Below, piece by piece: positions 27,077 through 38,458 of a stretch of DNA of 64,000 nucleotides. Numbering within the stretch: position 1 is the first letter of the stretch; every line of letters begins with the position of its first letter. Both the position numbers and the translations under genes were made by a program. Origin of the DNA: Methanobacterium subterraneum (GTDB lineage: Archaea; Methanobacteriota; Methanobacteria; Methanobacteriales; Methanobacteriaceae). The stretch lies in assembly GCF_002813695.1 (NCBI RefSeq), contig NZ_CP017768.1, positions 1,664,001-1,728,000 on the forward strand, given 5' to 3'. The notes beneath the pieces were generated by a model that saw only the letters and a program-made list of their open reading frames with translations, did no database searches and had not been told where the DNA came from.

Positions 27077-29857
27077 ATGAAAACCTGTGTACTATTAACT
27101 GGGGCCAATGGTTTCCTGGGAACCCAGATTGCCCGTCAGTTAATCTACCTTCCAGAAACTGAAATCATAGTTATGGTAAGGGCTAAAAATAATGAAAATG
27201 CACTTTTACGTTTGAAAAGGGCATGGTACGATTGGGATGAACTTTTAGAATCATTAAATGATGGGGTTAAAGTAATTGCTGGTGATGTAACCAGAACAGA
27301 TTTAAATATGGAAAATGAAGAGTACCAGGACCTATCCTCAAATTTAACCCACATAATCCATACTGTGGCTGATTTACGTCTCCACACACCACTGGAAGAA
27401 CTAGGCAAGACCAATGTGGAGGGTACACGGAACCTCTTGAAATTGGCAGAACAGGCCCATGAGAATGGAATTTTCAAACGTTTCTCACACCTTTCAACTG
27501 CCTATGTGGCGGGTAAGCGTGAAGGGTTTATCCCCGAAGATTCCCCGGACGAATCCGTCCCCCCTGGTTTCTGGAGTAATTATGAAGAAAGTAAATACCA
27601 GGCAGAACAAGTGGTACGAGAATCAGGACTACCTTACTCCATCTTCAGACCGGGAATGGTGGTTGGAGATTCAGAAACTGGTAAAATAAAGACTTTCAAC
27701 ACAGTTTATGCCCTTTTTAAGCTCTATTTAAATGGCAAACTCCAAGTTATCCCCACCAGCCCCTCCCTAACTTTGAACATGGTTCCTGTGGACTATGTTG
27801 CCCATGCAGTTAGCAATTTAACCTTCAACCGGGAGGCTGAGGGTAAAACCTTCCATCTTACTGCACCAGCTGATTCTTTGCCCACCATAAGGGAACTCCT
27901 GGACCAGGTAAGGGTGTGGGCTAGGGAAGAGCTGGATATTAAACTTCCACCACCAGTTTTCATTCCTATAGCACCCCTTATTCAGAGGATTGCTTCCCGG
28001 TCTTCCACTCAAAGATCAGGGCTATTGGATATTCTATTCACTCTGGCACCCTACCTGGATGAGAAGCACTCATTCAGCAGAGATAATACAGATAACCTTT
28101 TAGGCCCATTCAATCTTAATTGGAGAGCCAATTTACCCCATATACTGAATTATGCTGTTTATCATGGTTTTTTCCATCGTTCGGAACGTACTGTTCATGA
28201 ACAAGTTTTATATCGTTTGAAAGGGCGCAGTTTCCCCATAAGGTACTATGATATTACTCCCGAGGGTACCCAGGAGAAATCAGCACCACAAATCAATGCT
28301 GATATCACCAGCGCTTACCATGCCCTTGGAAAGTTAGGTGTCAAACCAGGTGATCGGGTGGCACTGGTAGGGTTAAACAGTACCCGTTACCTGACATTGG
28401 AAGTTGCTATCGGATTTTTAGGAGCAGTCAGTGTCCCCCTATATTACACCAGCCCACCAAAAGAGATAAAAAACATTTTAAAGGTCAGCGGTGCTAAAAT
28501 ATTGTTCATTGGAACTCCTCATCTTATGAAACGTTTATCAGAGTTTGATCTAGATCTTGAGATGATTTCCTTCTGCCGGGAATCACAAACCATACCCCCT
28601 AATATCCTTTCCTGGTCAGGATTTCTGGAAAAGGGTAAAAAAAGTTCCAATCCCACCCAGATAATTCAATCTCCAGTTGAATTCACTGACCTGGCCACCA
28701 TCCGTTACACTTCCGGTACCACTGGCAACCCCAAAGGAGTTACCTTCAACCAGGAACATTTAAGGTGGATGGCAGAGAGCATGGCTTCACTCCCTCCCTG
28801 GAAAGATCGTAACCGTGAAGTGAGTTATCTATCGTTTTTACCCATGAACCATGTGGTTGAGGGGATCCTGGGGACTTATTCACCATACTATGCTCCGGCC
28901 CCCCTAAAGATATACTTCCTGGAGGACTTCACTGACCTGGCTTCGGCCCTGCCCCAGGCAAACCCCACCATATTCTTCTCCGTGCCCCGTTTCTATGAAA
29001 AGTTATGGTCGCAGCTAAAGGATACTTTCTTTGGAAACTATTACCTTCATTTGAAACCAGGAATACTTAAGAAAATGTTAAAACCACTGATTCGCAGGAT
29101 ATTCCTGGGTAAAGCTGGTTTAAATCGTTGCTCTCAACTGATAGTGGGCTCGGCCACTGCCAGCCAGCACCTGATCCAGGATTACCATGAGCTGGGAGTG
29201 GAAGTCCACAATGCCTACGGTTTAACTGAAGCTCCCCTGGTGACTTTGAACCGAAGGGGAGTCAACCGGATAGGTACTGTGGGTGAACCACTGCCTGAAA
29301 CCCGTTTGAAGATAGCAGAAGATGGAGAAGTCATGGTTAATGGACCCCAGGTCACTCCAGGGTACTTTGAATCTGAGATAATTCCCCCAAAAAAGGGTGG
29401 ATGGCTTCAAACTGGAGATACTGGATTTATAACCCCTGAGGGTAGTTTGGTTATAACCGGACGTAAGAAGGAACTTTTAATCAATTCCTATGGTAAGAGT
29501 ATTGACCCCCTACGGATTGAAGCATTACTGCGGGATGCACCAGGGGTGAGTGAGGTGATGCTGGTGGGTGAAGGTAAGCCCTACCTCAGTGGACTTTTCT
29601 GGGTGGAGGAAGATTACAACCCTGCAAAGATTGAAAAAACTATCCGCGAGATTAACCAGGATCTATCCCGGCCGGAGCAGGTTAAAAGATGGGCCATACT
29701 ACCCAATGATCTTTCAATTGAGGGGGGCGATCTAACCGCCAATATGAAACTGAAACGGGAGATAATCACCCGCCGTTATCAGGATGTAATAGATTCCATC
29801 TACCAAGGAACCCCACACCCCATTATCCTGTATCTTGGTCATCTGGAGGAATTATGA
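27077..29857 (+). CDS. Fusion of thioester-reductase-like SDR and AMP-forming acyl ligase
   Basis: A 926-residue two-domain protein. Residues ~1-370 are an extended SDR of the NAD_binding_4/fatty acyl reductase type, with [16 protein letters not shown] at the N-terminus, [12 protein letters not shown], and YEESK (YxxxK) near 169. Residues ~400-926 are an adenylate-forming ligase with [15 protein letters not shown] (about 541-555), AYGLTEAP and [15 protein letters not shown]. No phosphopantetheine carrier domain lies between them, and the order is the reverse of carboxylic acid reductases. It may activate a carboxylic acid and reduce or transform the thioester. The ATG at 27077 is preferred because GTGGTGA precedes it; a frame start exists at 27020. 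Confidence 0.88.
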   Translation: MKTCVLLTGANGFLGTQIARQLIYLPETEIIVMVRAKNNENALLRLKRAWYDWDELLESLNDGVKVIAGDVTRTDLNMENEEYQDLSSNLTHIIHTVADLRLHTPLEELGKTNVEGTRNLLKLAEQAHENGIFKRFSHLSTAYVAGKREGFIPEDSPDESVPPGFWSNYEESKYQAEQVVRESGLPYSIFRPGMVVGDSETGKIKTFNTVYALFKLYLNGKLQVIPTSPSLTLNMVPVDYVAHAVSNLTFNREAEGKTFHLTAPADSLPTIRELLDQVRVWAREELDIKLPPPVFIPIAPLIQRIASRSSTQRSGLLDILFTLAPYLDEKHSFSRDNTDNLLGPFNLNWRANLPHILNYAVYHGFFHRSERTVHEQVLYRLKGRSFPIRYYDITPEGTQEKSAPQINADITSAYHALGKLGVKPGDRVALVGLNSTRYLTLEVAIGFLGAVSVPLYYTSPPKEIKNILKVSGAKILFIGTPHLMKRLSEFDLDLEMISFCRESQTIPPNILSWSGFLEKGKKSSNPTQIIQSPVEFTDLATIRYTSGTTGNPKGVTFNQEHLRWMAESMASLPPWKDRNREVSYLSFLPMNHVVEGILGTYSPYYAPAPLKIYFLEDFTDLASALPQANPTIFFSVPRFYEKLWSQLKDTFFGNYYLHLKPGILKKMLKPLIRRIFLGKAGLNRCSQLIVGSATASQHLIQDYHELGVEVHNAYGLTEAPLVTLNRRGVNRIGTVGEPLPETRLKIAEDGEVMVNGPQVTPGYFESEIIPPKKGGWLQTGDTGFITPEGSLVITGRKKELLINSYGKSIDPLRIEALLRDAPGVSEVMLVGEGKPYLSGLFWVEEDYNPAKIEKTIREINQDLSRPEQVKRWAILPNDLSIEGGDLTANMKLKREIITRRYQDVIDSIYQGTPHPIILYLGHLEEL

Positions 29858-29916
29858 TTGAATTTAAAACTAAAATGTACTCTACAGATTAAATTTCCCC
29901 CAATTGGAGGATCATT

Positions 29917-30549
29917 ATGGGATTCAGACTGAGAATACTCTCCTGGTGGACCCCAGTATGGCTTCAGGGAAAAGCTCTGGATGAGCTGGCACACTCCACC
30001 ATCAACGGCTTGGAAAAAATTTTAAACGAATATTCACCTCTGGAAAACAATGCCCAAGGAAGGAAGTATGATATTAATGAAAAGATAATTTTAAAGGGTG
30101 ATCTGGATGAAAAGAGAAGGATCATGACCACTACTCACAATGAACTGGTGGAAACTCTAATAAGTATTCTAGGCCGAGAAGAGGCAATTTTAAAAGGGAG
30201 AAAAGCCATGTACAATGAGGGATTACTCCTTGGCCAGAGGTTTAAGTGGCTTTTAGGAGTGGGAGATGATCTGCAAGACCTCATAACTGCTGCCAGAATC
30301 ATGTACCAAGTACTGGGAATCGACTTTGTGGTTGAAGAAAAAGGACAAAATGAAATGATTATGAGGGTAAATCACTGCAGTTTAGCCCATTATTACGATC
30401 TAAACACGTGTAAAGTTCTTTCAGCTGTGGATGAGGGTGTTGTGCAGGGTTTAAACCCTGATATTCAGATGATGTTTACAGAAAGAATTACCCAGGGACA
30501 TGATCATTGTTTAGCATCCTTAAAGATGATTTTGCCCATGGAGGAGTAG
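29917..30549 (+). CDS. Protein resembling the L-2-amino-thiazoline-4-carboxylic acid hydrolase family
   Basis: A 210-residue soluble protein. The C-terminal half has RVNHCSLAHYYDLNTCKVLS and, 30 residues later, ERITQGHDHCLASLKM. This Cys and (G)H/D-x-x-C spacing resembles the ATC hydrolase-like family seen in several archaea, but the match is weak. The N-terminal part is helical. GGAGGATCATT precedes the ATG. It sits 59 bases after the reductase-ligase gene and 80 bases before the GMC oxidoreductase, so it belongs to the same cluster. Its role there is unknown. Confidence 0.55.
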   Translation: MGFRLRILSWWTPVWLQGKALDELAHSTINGLEKILNEYSPLENNAQGRKYDINEKIILKGDLDEKRRIMTTTHNELVETLISILGREEAILKGRKAMYNEGLLLGQRFKWLLGVGDDLQDLITAARIMYQVLGIDFVVEEKGQNEMIMRVNHCSLAHYYDLNTCKVLSAVDEGVVQGLNPDIQMMFTERITQGHDHCLASLKMILPMEE

Positions 30550-30629
30550 TAACTGACCTTTTATTATCCTATAAATTTTATAATCCCATAATTTTTTTTG
30601 ATAGAAAATAAAAAAGATGGTCTGAAATT

Positions 30630-31916
<1,287 letters not shown>

Positions 31917-32031
31917 AGGGATTATGGGGTTTAACTCAAAGGATAAAAACGTTACCCACCTCCCCATGAATTTTAGAATTTTAATAATTCTTTAAGATAA
32001 TTTTTTATGACATAAATAAGAGAATAATGTT

Positions 32032-32459
32032 ATGAAAGAGATTTATACCAAAATCGAGATAAATGCTCCGGCCAGCGTGGTGTGGAGCATATTAAATGAT
32101 TTTGATAAGTTTCCAACATGGAACCCATTTATGAAGAAGATTTCAGGAAATCTCCAGGAAGGGTCAGATCTCGAAGCTTTTATACAACCTCCTTTCCAGT
32201 GGAATGAAAATCAAACCAAAAATTCTGGAATACCATGCCGGAAAAGAATTAAGATGGTTAGGGAGATTATGGATTCCTAAACTGTTTGATGGTGAACACA
32301 GTTGGATCACTGAGGAAATAAATGAAAAACTTTATTCATTCAAAAAGAAAGATTTAGTGGATTGTTTGTTCCATTTGGATCCACCTTGCTAGAAAAAACA
32401 CCAGAGCTGGTTTTGAAATGATGAACCATGCTTTAAAAGAAGAAGCAGAGAAAAAATAA
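32032..32459 (+). pseudogene. SRPBCC (START/Bet v1-like) gene broken by several apparent frameshifts
   Basis: Read across frames, the product is a ~145-residue SRPBCC lipid/ligand-binding protein: IEINAPASVVWSILNDF, then MKIKPKILEYHAGKELRWLG, then LFIQKERFSGLFVPFG and EMMNHALKEEAEKK. Frame changes occur near 32186-32200, at an A5 tract (32325-32329) and at an A6 tract (32393-32398). The last two are each repaired by adding one A. It may be an intact gene with sequence errors. It follows the GMC gene by 115 bases with its own spacer. Confidence 0.8.
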
Positions 32460-32542
32460 TTATCATATTTATTTCTCCACAATTCTAATTATCAATTTGG
32501 AGATTTAAATAGAAGGTCATGGAATGTCCCATCGGATCTCCA

Positions 32543-32932
32543 CTATGGGGAAGACCCGTAGGATACACCACCTGCACCTCCCATATTTTTCCCGTTTATT
32601 GCATTAATGGTTATTTCGCCCATATTGGTTCCATTACTCATTATCGGAACTGTGTATACCAGTTGTCCCTCTATTTCACTCAACTTAGGAATTCCTACTT
32701 GGGCACCTGTTTCTTTAACAAATTTCTCTGCTATTTGCTGGGCTTCTTCTGGAGATATGGTGTCATTCTCTGAATTATCGGTGCTGTTGTTTTTTGATGA
32801 CATTTTTTGGTTCTCCTGTTCTTTAATGTTCTTCTCTGGAGCTCCCGATGCAAACAATGCCAGTGCTACAACCGTCAATACAGTTAACATTACAGCCAAT
32901 AAAACCAGGATTCTTGTTGATTTTTTAATCAT
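32543..32932 (-). CDS. Secreted or membrane-anchored PepSY-like protein
   Basis: A 129-residue protein. Residues 8-30 (VLLAVMLTVLTVVALALF) form a signal peptide or anchor, followed by a Ser/Asn/Glu-rich linker. The C-terminal ~70 residues begin ISPEEAQQIAEKFVKETG and include GQLVYTVPI and MGEITINAINGK, fitting a PepSY domain, which often acts as a peptidase inhibitor or regulator. It is 13 bases after the large pseudomurein-binding protein gene, so it is probably cotranscribed; it might modulate that enzyme outside the cell. Confidence 0.8.
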   Translation of the reverse strand: MIKKSTRILVLLAVMLTVLTVVALALFASGAPEKNIKEQENQKMSSKNNSTDNSENDTISPEEAQQIAEKFVKETGAQVGIPKLSEIEGQLVYTVPIMSNGTNMGEITINAINGKNMGGAGGVSYGSSP

Positions 32933-32945
32933 TTTATCCCCTGAT

Positions 32946-35900
32946 TTAGAATGGTAGGCTGGTGTAGTACCCTTTAAATGTGTAGGTTGCTGTGTTCCAA
33001 CTGTTGATAACTCCTAGCTGATTTCTAGAACTTGTCGCATCAGCAACTAGCCATTGCCCGTCAACATAAATAATTGCCCAGACATGTCCGTACCAACTAC
33101 CACTTGTGAATTGGCAGTTCCCATGGACGTATCTGGCAGGTATTCCTGCTGCCCTTTCCAAAGCTATTAACAAGTGAGCTGTGTCAACACAGTTACCACC
33201 ACCTGAGTTTAAAGTGCCTGTGGCACCTTTCAGGGTGTTGTAGTAAAACTCATAGTTGATGTTGTCCCTAACCCAGTTAAAGATCAGCAATGCTTTCTGG
33301 GAAGGTGTGGATGCTCCGGCAGTTATACTGTTCGCCAGGGCAATGATAGCTGCATTGTCAGATTGGCAGTTGGTAGTAGCTGCTAAGTATTGTTCAAATC
33401 CGGCAGGTAGTTTGTAAACGACCAATGACCATGATTTGATTCCTGTTACAGGTGAGGGTAGTTTTTGATTGCTTTTGTAGTATTCTAGTACTCGGCTGTA
33501 GGTATAAATGAGGTTATAGAATCCTATTTGACCCAAACTAGTTGATACGTAGTTAGGTGCACGCTGGTTGGTTTCTATGTATGTTTTTATAGTCTGAGCT
33601 ACTTGCAGGAGTTCGGTGATTCCCATGCTACCGGAAGATGTTTGATCACTGTTATCGGCAACAGTGGCTTTTTGCAGGTAAGTGACTGAGTTATCATTGT
33701 TGTTGATTTTTACTGCGGCGGTAGTTAAAAGGTACAGGAATTGGGAGCGATTGACAATTACTCCACTTATGGTGATGTATTCTGGTAAGTAACCGTTTCC
33801 ATCCACAAAAGCCCTGACCTCTACTGCAACTTTACTGATTTCTTGGTTGGTGAAATAGTCGTCGTAGGTGGGTATGTTCTGCTTGGTCCATCCCTTTAGG
33901 ATAATGGTGGCCGGTAATGTCTTGTGCAGATTATACTGCTGAAGCACACGGCTGTACATGTAGATAAGGGATTTGAAACTCACTGTTCCCAAAGAAACCG
34001 TCGCACTACTAGGTCCTTTCTTATTCTGTTCAATATAACTTTTGATATATTGAGCTAACTGTACATAACTATTTTTGCTTAAATTTCCCGAAGTTAATGC
34101 ATCATTAACTGTAGTGGAAGGTAGGACCGCGTTAACTGGATTAACAGAACCTGAGCTTGAACTGTTGATCAAGATTGTGGCTGCAGCTAGTAAATGTAGG
34201 AATTGGGATTGGTTGAGGGCTACTCCGCCCATGGTTATCCATTCAGGCATGTAGCCATTTCCATCCACAAAATTTTTGACATCAACGGCTGCACTGGTTA
34301 TCTCTGCAACGGTAAAGCTTGTTTTATCATATATTGGGATGTTTATCGTTTTCCAAGGTTTCACGTTAATTAAGATTGGTAAATCCTGATTTAAACTGTT
34401 TTGGTTGAGTATTCTGCAGTACATGTAGAGTAATGACTGATAACTCATGGTTCCCAGGGATGTGGAAACGGAACCCGGCGCCTTATGATTGGATTCGATG
34501 TACTTCTTGATAGTACTTGCGAGAGTTAAATATTCACTGGAAAGCAAACTACCCCCAGTTACAGTTTCACTGGAAGTTCCAGGAACACTAGCACTTATAA
34601 GAGTAATTAACGAACTATCACCCGTGTTAATATTCAAAGTTGCAGTGGTAATTAAATAAAGGAACTGCGACTGATTAACCACAACCCCACCAACCGTTAT
34701 ATACTCCGGTAAGTATTTGTTACCCTCCACAAACTTTTTAACATCAACTGCAGCCTTAGTAATTTGCTGCACAGTAAAAAACTCATCCACAATAGGTATA
34801 TTCGCAGCAGCCCATGAACGAACTGTAATTAATGCAGGCAATTTGTTACCATCTTCCTTATAATTACTCAGCACACGACTGTAAAGGTAAATCAAAGACT
34901 CAAACTTCACATTACCCAAACCAGTGCTAACCGTAGCCGGTGCCTTCTGATTACTACCAATATAAGTCTGAATAGTCCCAGCCAAAACCAAATACTCAGC
35001 CTTAGTAAAAGTACCCGGAGTAACAGTCTCCGAACCACTTCCCGGCAGCTTAACATTAACCAAAGTAAGCGAACCACTACCACCATTACCAATCTTCACC
35101 AAAGCTTCAGTCAACAACTCCAAAAAAGTAGCCCGATTAACCACAACCCCACCAACCATTATAAACTCCGGTAAGAACTTGTGGTAATTAACAAAATTCC
35201 TAACCTCAACCGCAGTACTAACCACATCCTGAGTAGTAATAGAATTCTTTGTAGTATCAGTAATGGGAATAGAACCCCATGGCCGAACTGCTAAGAAGGC
35301 AGGTAACACATTAATGCTTTTATACAAACTCAACCCACGACTGTAAAGATAAATCAAAGACTCAAACTTCACATTACCAAAAACAGTGCTCACACTACTA
35401 GGAGCCTTCTGATTACTGCCAATATAAGTCTGAATGGTCCCAGCCAAAGCCAAATACTCCGCTTTAGTAAAAGTACCCGGATTAACAGTCTCCGAACCAC
35501 TTGCAGGCTGCTTAACATTAACCAGAGTAAGCGAACTGGTATCACCATTACCAATCTTCACCATAGCTTCAGTCAACAACTCCAAAAAAGTAGCCCGATT
35601 AACCACAACCCCACCAACCGTTATATACTCCGGTAAGAACTTATGGTAATCAACAAAATTCCTAACCTCAACCGCAGTACTAACCACATCCTGAGTAGTA
35701 ATAGAATTCTTTGTAGTATCAGTTATAGGAAAAGTACCCCAAGGTCGAACTGCTAAGAAGGTAGGCAACACATTAGTACTTTTATACAAACTCAACCCAC
35801 GACTGTAAAGATAAATCAAAGAATTGAATCCAATATTACCAAAACTAGTACTAACCGTAGCCGGAGCCTTCTGATTACTGCCAATATAAGTCTGAATAGT

Positions 35901-36488
35901 CCCAGCCAAAGCCAAATACTCAGCCTTAGTAAAAGTACCCGGAGTAACTGTTTCAGTTCCTGATCCTGGTTGTTGGACATTGATTAAATCTATTAATGTA
36001 TTGTCGCTGTTATTGATTTTTAATGTAGTTGCAGTTAACAATTGTAGGAATGTAGCTTGATTTACTAATGTTCCGTTGATGTTTATATATTCTGGCAGGT
36101 ATTTGTTTCCTTCTAAAAACTTTTTAACATCACCTGCTGCATTGATTATCCCTTGAATGGTGAAACTGACCTTATTATAACGAATTGATTCACTAGGGTC
36201 ACCGGCGGCACCATCGATATTACCCTGTTCACTGTGAGAACTTGGTTTATTGTAAGTTATGTTTGAACTATTGTTGTTTGTAGATTTTTCACTTGAAATA
36301 TCATCAGAACTTTGAATAGCTTCCTTATCTGTCGTATTCTGTAAAATTTCCAGGGTATTCTGTGTTTGTATTGCATATTGTGTTGAATTTCCGTTTAAAT
36401 CATCGGTTAAGTTATCTGCTGCAGATGCATTAGATGTCAATGCCAAAGTAAATAGCACCAACACTAATAATATAAATTTCCGATTAAT
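32946..36488 (-). CDS. Secreted pseudomurein-binding-repeat protein with transglutaminase-like peptidase domain
   Basis: About 1,180 residues: a signal peptide, a Ser/Asn-rich linker, six tandem ~150-residue units and a C-terminal transglutaminase-fold domain. Each unit pairs an A-type repeat (for example NFVDYHKFLPEYITVGG) with a B-type repeat (YIGSNQKAPATVSTSFG), giving about twelve pseudomurein-binding repeats. The catalytic triad is visible in GGGNCVDTAH, GHVWAIIY and VADATS (C1092, H1127, D1142 numbered from 36464). It probably attaches to, and may cleave or crosslink, pseudomurein peptides. The frame lacks an ATG: ATT at 36488 follows GGAGG by 7 bases and yields a complete signal peptide MNRKFILLVLVLFTLALT. 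Confidence 0.9.
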   Translation of the reverse strand: MNRKFILLVLVLFTLALTSNASAADNLTDDLNGNSTQYAIQTQNTLEILQNTTDKEAIQSSDDISSEKSTNNNSSNITYNKPSSHSEQGNIDGAAGDPSESIRYNKVSFTIQGIINAAGDVKKFLEGNKYLPEYININGTLVNQATFLQLLTATTLKINNSDNTLIDLINVQQPGSGTETVTPGTFTKAEYLALAGTIQTYIGSNQKAPATVSTSFGNIGFNSLIYLYSRGLSLYKSTNVLPTFLAVRPWGTFPITDTTKNSITTQDVVSTAVEVRNFVDYHKFLPEYITVGGVVVNRATFLELLTEAMVKIGNGDTSSLTLVNVKQPASGSETVNPGTFTKAEYLALAGTIQTYIGSNQKAPSSVSTVFGNVKFESLIYLYSRGLSLYKSINVLPAFLAVRPWGSIPITDTTKNSITTQDVVSTAVEVRNFVNYHKFLPEFIMVGGVVVNRATFLELLTEALVKIGNGGSGSLTLVNVKLPGSGSETVTPGTFTKAEYLVLAGTIQTYIGSNQKAPATVSTGLGNVKFESLIYLYSRVLSNYKEDGNKLPALITVRSWAAANIPIVDEFFTVQQITKAAVDVKKFVEGNKYLPEYITVGGVVVNQSQFLYLITTATLNINTGDSSLITLISASVPGTSSETVTGGSLLSSEYLTLASTIKKYIESNHKAPGSVSTSLGTMSYQSLLYMYCRILNQNSLNQDLPILINVKPWKTINIPIYDKTSFTVAEITSAAVDVKNFVDGNGYMPEWITMGGVALNQSQFLHLLAAATILINSSSSGSVNPVNAVLPSTTVNDALTSGNLSKNSYVQLAQYIKSYIEQNKKGPSSATVSLGTVSFKSLIYMYSRVLQQYNLHKTLPATIILKGWTKQNIPTYDDYFTNQEISKVAVEVRAFVDGNGYLPEYITISGVIVNRSQFLYLLTTAAVKINNNDNSVTYLQKATVADNSDQTSSGSMGITELLQVAQTIKTYIETNQRAPNYVSTSLGQIGFYNLIYTYSRVLEYYKSNQKLPSPVTGIKSWSLVVYKLPAGFEQYLAATTNCQSDNAAIIALANSITAGASTPSQKALLIFNWVRDNINYEFYYNTLKGATGTLNSGGGNCVDTAHLLIALERAAGIPARYVHGNCQFTSGSWYGHVWAIIYVDGQWLVADATSSRNQLGVINSWNTATYTFKGYYTSLPF
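34990..35935 (-). repeat. 462-bp nearly identical tandem units inside the pseudomurein-binding gene
   Basis: Sequence around 35103 recurs at 35565 (for example AGCTTCAGTCAACAAC followed by tracts of near identity), a period of 462 bp equal to one 154-residue unit. Identity is much higher here than between the other units, and codon endings in this block differ visibly from the flanks. It indicates recent internal duplication or gene conversion. Confidence 0.75.
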
Positions 36489-37085
36489 TCTACCGCCTCC
36501 GTGTCCCCTAACATCCCCCTAAAAATCATTGGATGCTTTTGGACAACAATTGATCAGACCCCCTACTATATAAATATTTTCATGGAATTATCCCAAAAAA
36601 ATCCATTCTAAGGCTCTTTTTTTAATTTAGAGGATTCATTAAAGGTTTTGAAAAGTCGTTTTTGAATAGGTATCACTGGTTTGTTTTTTAAATGAAGCAG
36701 CCCCTATTAGGACGTATTTATGAAAAATATGGCTATTTTGAGCAGCATACCCACTATGCCCTGTCTTTAAATGGCCACCTGCAATGATTGTGCGATGAAT
36801 TCCATGAATAGAATCTTATTGACTCTAATAACTAAATATTATGAATACTACCACCCCTATACACCCTCTAAGGGATTTTTTACCCCTGGAATTTATTTTT
36901 TTTATGGGAAGTAATAAACAAGGAATACATTACATTTTCATACATTTTCATTTACTGACACAGTCTTAGAAATTATATTTTTAATAAATATATAGCCCCT
37001 TTTGAATAAAATGAAGCTTACTCAATTTTCCATTGATTAGTTCAATCTACTATTTTTAAATGGTATAACTATTATAGGTTCATTT
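36489..37085. other. Divergent promoter region between the wall protein and the MBL-fold gene
   Basis: A 597-base AT-rich spacer. No convincing gene is present. A ribosome binding site (GGAGG complement, 36496-36500) serves the leftward gene. On the plus strand, AATAAATATATAG near 36983-36995 is a possible TATA box for the gene at 37086, and CATACATTTTCAT occurs near 36937-36950 with a shorter copy just upstream. Confidence 0.5.
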
Positions 37086-37943
37086 ATGCAAATTACTGAA
37101 CATGTTCACGCTATAAAGATACCTTTTCAGGTTAAAACCGATTCTGGAACTCTGGAGCGTTTTGTCTACGCTTACTTAATATGTGGGGAAAAGATTATCC
37201 TGGTGGATAGTGGAGTTAGCTCTTCAGAAAAAATAATCTTGGATTATTTGGAAAAAATCGGCCATATCGCCAGTGAGATATCGTTACTGATCCTGACCCA
37301 CTCCCACCCGGATCATGTTGGCTCTGCACAGTCAATTCAAAGGAGATCTGGCTGTGAAATAGCCGCCCACCAGGGTGAGAAGTCCTGGATTGAGGATGTG
37401 GATTTACAATTTAAGGAACGTCCGGTTCCCAATTTCCATTCATTGGTGGAAGGATCAGTTCAAGTGGATCATGTTTTAAAAGAGGGAGATATTTTTGATT
37501 TGGGAGGTAACCTAAATTTAGAAGTTATACACACTCCTGGCCATTCTGCGGGTTCCATATCCCTCCACATGCCTGGTGAAGGAGTTCTTATCACCGGCGA
37601 CGCGGTCCCCCTCCAGGGAGATCTGCCTATTTATGATGATTTTGCAGAATCAATTCGATCCATTGAAAAATTGAAGGCTTTTAAAGATTTAAAGGTGTTA
37701 TTAGTTTCCTGGGATGATCCTCAAGAGGATGATAATGGATACCAGAGGATGGATGAAGCTCTGGATTACCTTCAACATATACAGGAAGTTGTTGGGAAAC
37801 TTTCCCCTGAAAATTCTACCCCAAACCTTATGGAATTTTCCAGATTAGTTTTAAAAGAGTTGGGATTACCCGAGGCAGCTCTTAACCCCATAGTGGTTCG
37901 ATCATTCCAGGCAAATCTGAAAGAACGAAGTAGCAGGGTTTAG
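37086..37943 (+). CDS. MBL-fold metallohydrolase
   Basis: A 285-residue metallo-beta-lactamase fold protein with the binuclear metal motif THSHPDHVG (about residues 76-84), TPGHSAGSI (about 154-162) and TGDAVPLQG (about 173-181). Such proteins hydrolyse thioesters, lactones or phosphodiesters; the substrate cannot be told from sequence. It is a lone gene convergent with the end of the ehb operon. Confidence 0.88.
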   Translation: MQITEHVHAIKIPFQVKTDSGTLERFVYAYLICGEKIILVDSGVSSSEKIILDYLEKIGHIASEISLLILTHSHPDHVGSAQSIQRRSGCEIAAHQGEKSWIEDVDLQFKERPVPNFHSLVEGSVQVDHVLKEGDIFDLGGNLNLEVIHTPGHSAGSISLHMPGEGVLITGDAVPLQGDLPIYDDFAESIRSIEKLKAFKDLKVLLVSWDDPQEDDNGYQRMDEALDYLQHIQEVVGKLSPENSTPNLMEFSRLVLKELGLPEAALNPIVVRSFQANLKERSSRV

Positions 37944-38114
37944 TGAAAAAATAGAAATTGATGGTTAACCAATGCCAAATGGATAGTGAATGGAAAAATT
38001 CCAATTAATGGTTTTAAAAAGGATAAAAGTAAGAATAAAGGTTTAATTCAGAAGTGAAGAATCTATAGGCTGAAAAACAAAAATTAAAATATGATTATTA
38101 GGCATTTAGGGGTT

Positions 38115-38390
38115 TTAATCAACTATTACTCCTTTTTCTTCTTTTAGCCTCTCCAGTTTAGCTTTTGCCTTACGGAATTGGCTCAGATAATTGTCTTCAT
38201 TGGTAAGGGGTGTTAGTTCCAGTCCCAACTTTCGCTGCTCTTCCAACCACTCCTCATTGAAAACAGGAACTTCCAGTTTTATAGGTTCCTCAGTAGGATT
38301 TACCACTATAACATTCCTGTAGGGGAATTCAGTTTCCACGATGTAACCCCCTAAACTCATGATGTGCAGGGGCCTTATTACAATTTTCAT
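38115..38390 (-). CDS. ehbP: Energy-converting hydrogenase B subunit P
   Basis: A 91-residue conserved soluble protein at the end of the ehb cluster, with [20 protein letters not shown] and [16 protein letters not shown]. Its biochemical role is unknown, and the assignment rests on position and size. The ATG follows TGGTGATCAT. In Methanothermobacter a further gene, ehbQ, follows; I see none between here and the MBL gene. Confidence 0.75.
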   Translation of the reverse strand: MKIVIRPLHIMSLGGYIVETEFPYRNVIVVNPTEEPIKLEVPVFNEEWLEEQRKLGLELTPLTNEDNYLSQFRKAKAKLERLKEEKGVIVD

Positions 38391-38458
38391 ATGATCACCA
38401 TATTATTATTAGTCTAACTGTCCATCTATAATTTTATTAAAATATTCCGGGGCCTTAT

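Noticed and set aside
32032..32459. Two separate small genes (32032-32280 and 32204-32392)
   Set aside because: Together with a third segment they spell one continuous SRPBCC protein, so they are fragments of one gene.
34907..35649. Possible CRISPR or transposon repeats
   Set aside because: The repetition is in frame, 462 bp long, and encodes protein units; there are no short spaced repeats.
37944..38114. An ehbQ gene after ehbP
   Set aside because: The 171-base gap has no suitable reading frame; ehbQ is absent here or located elsewhere.
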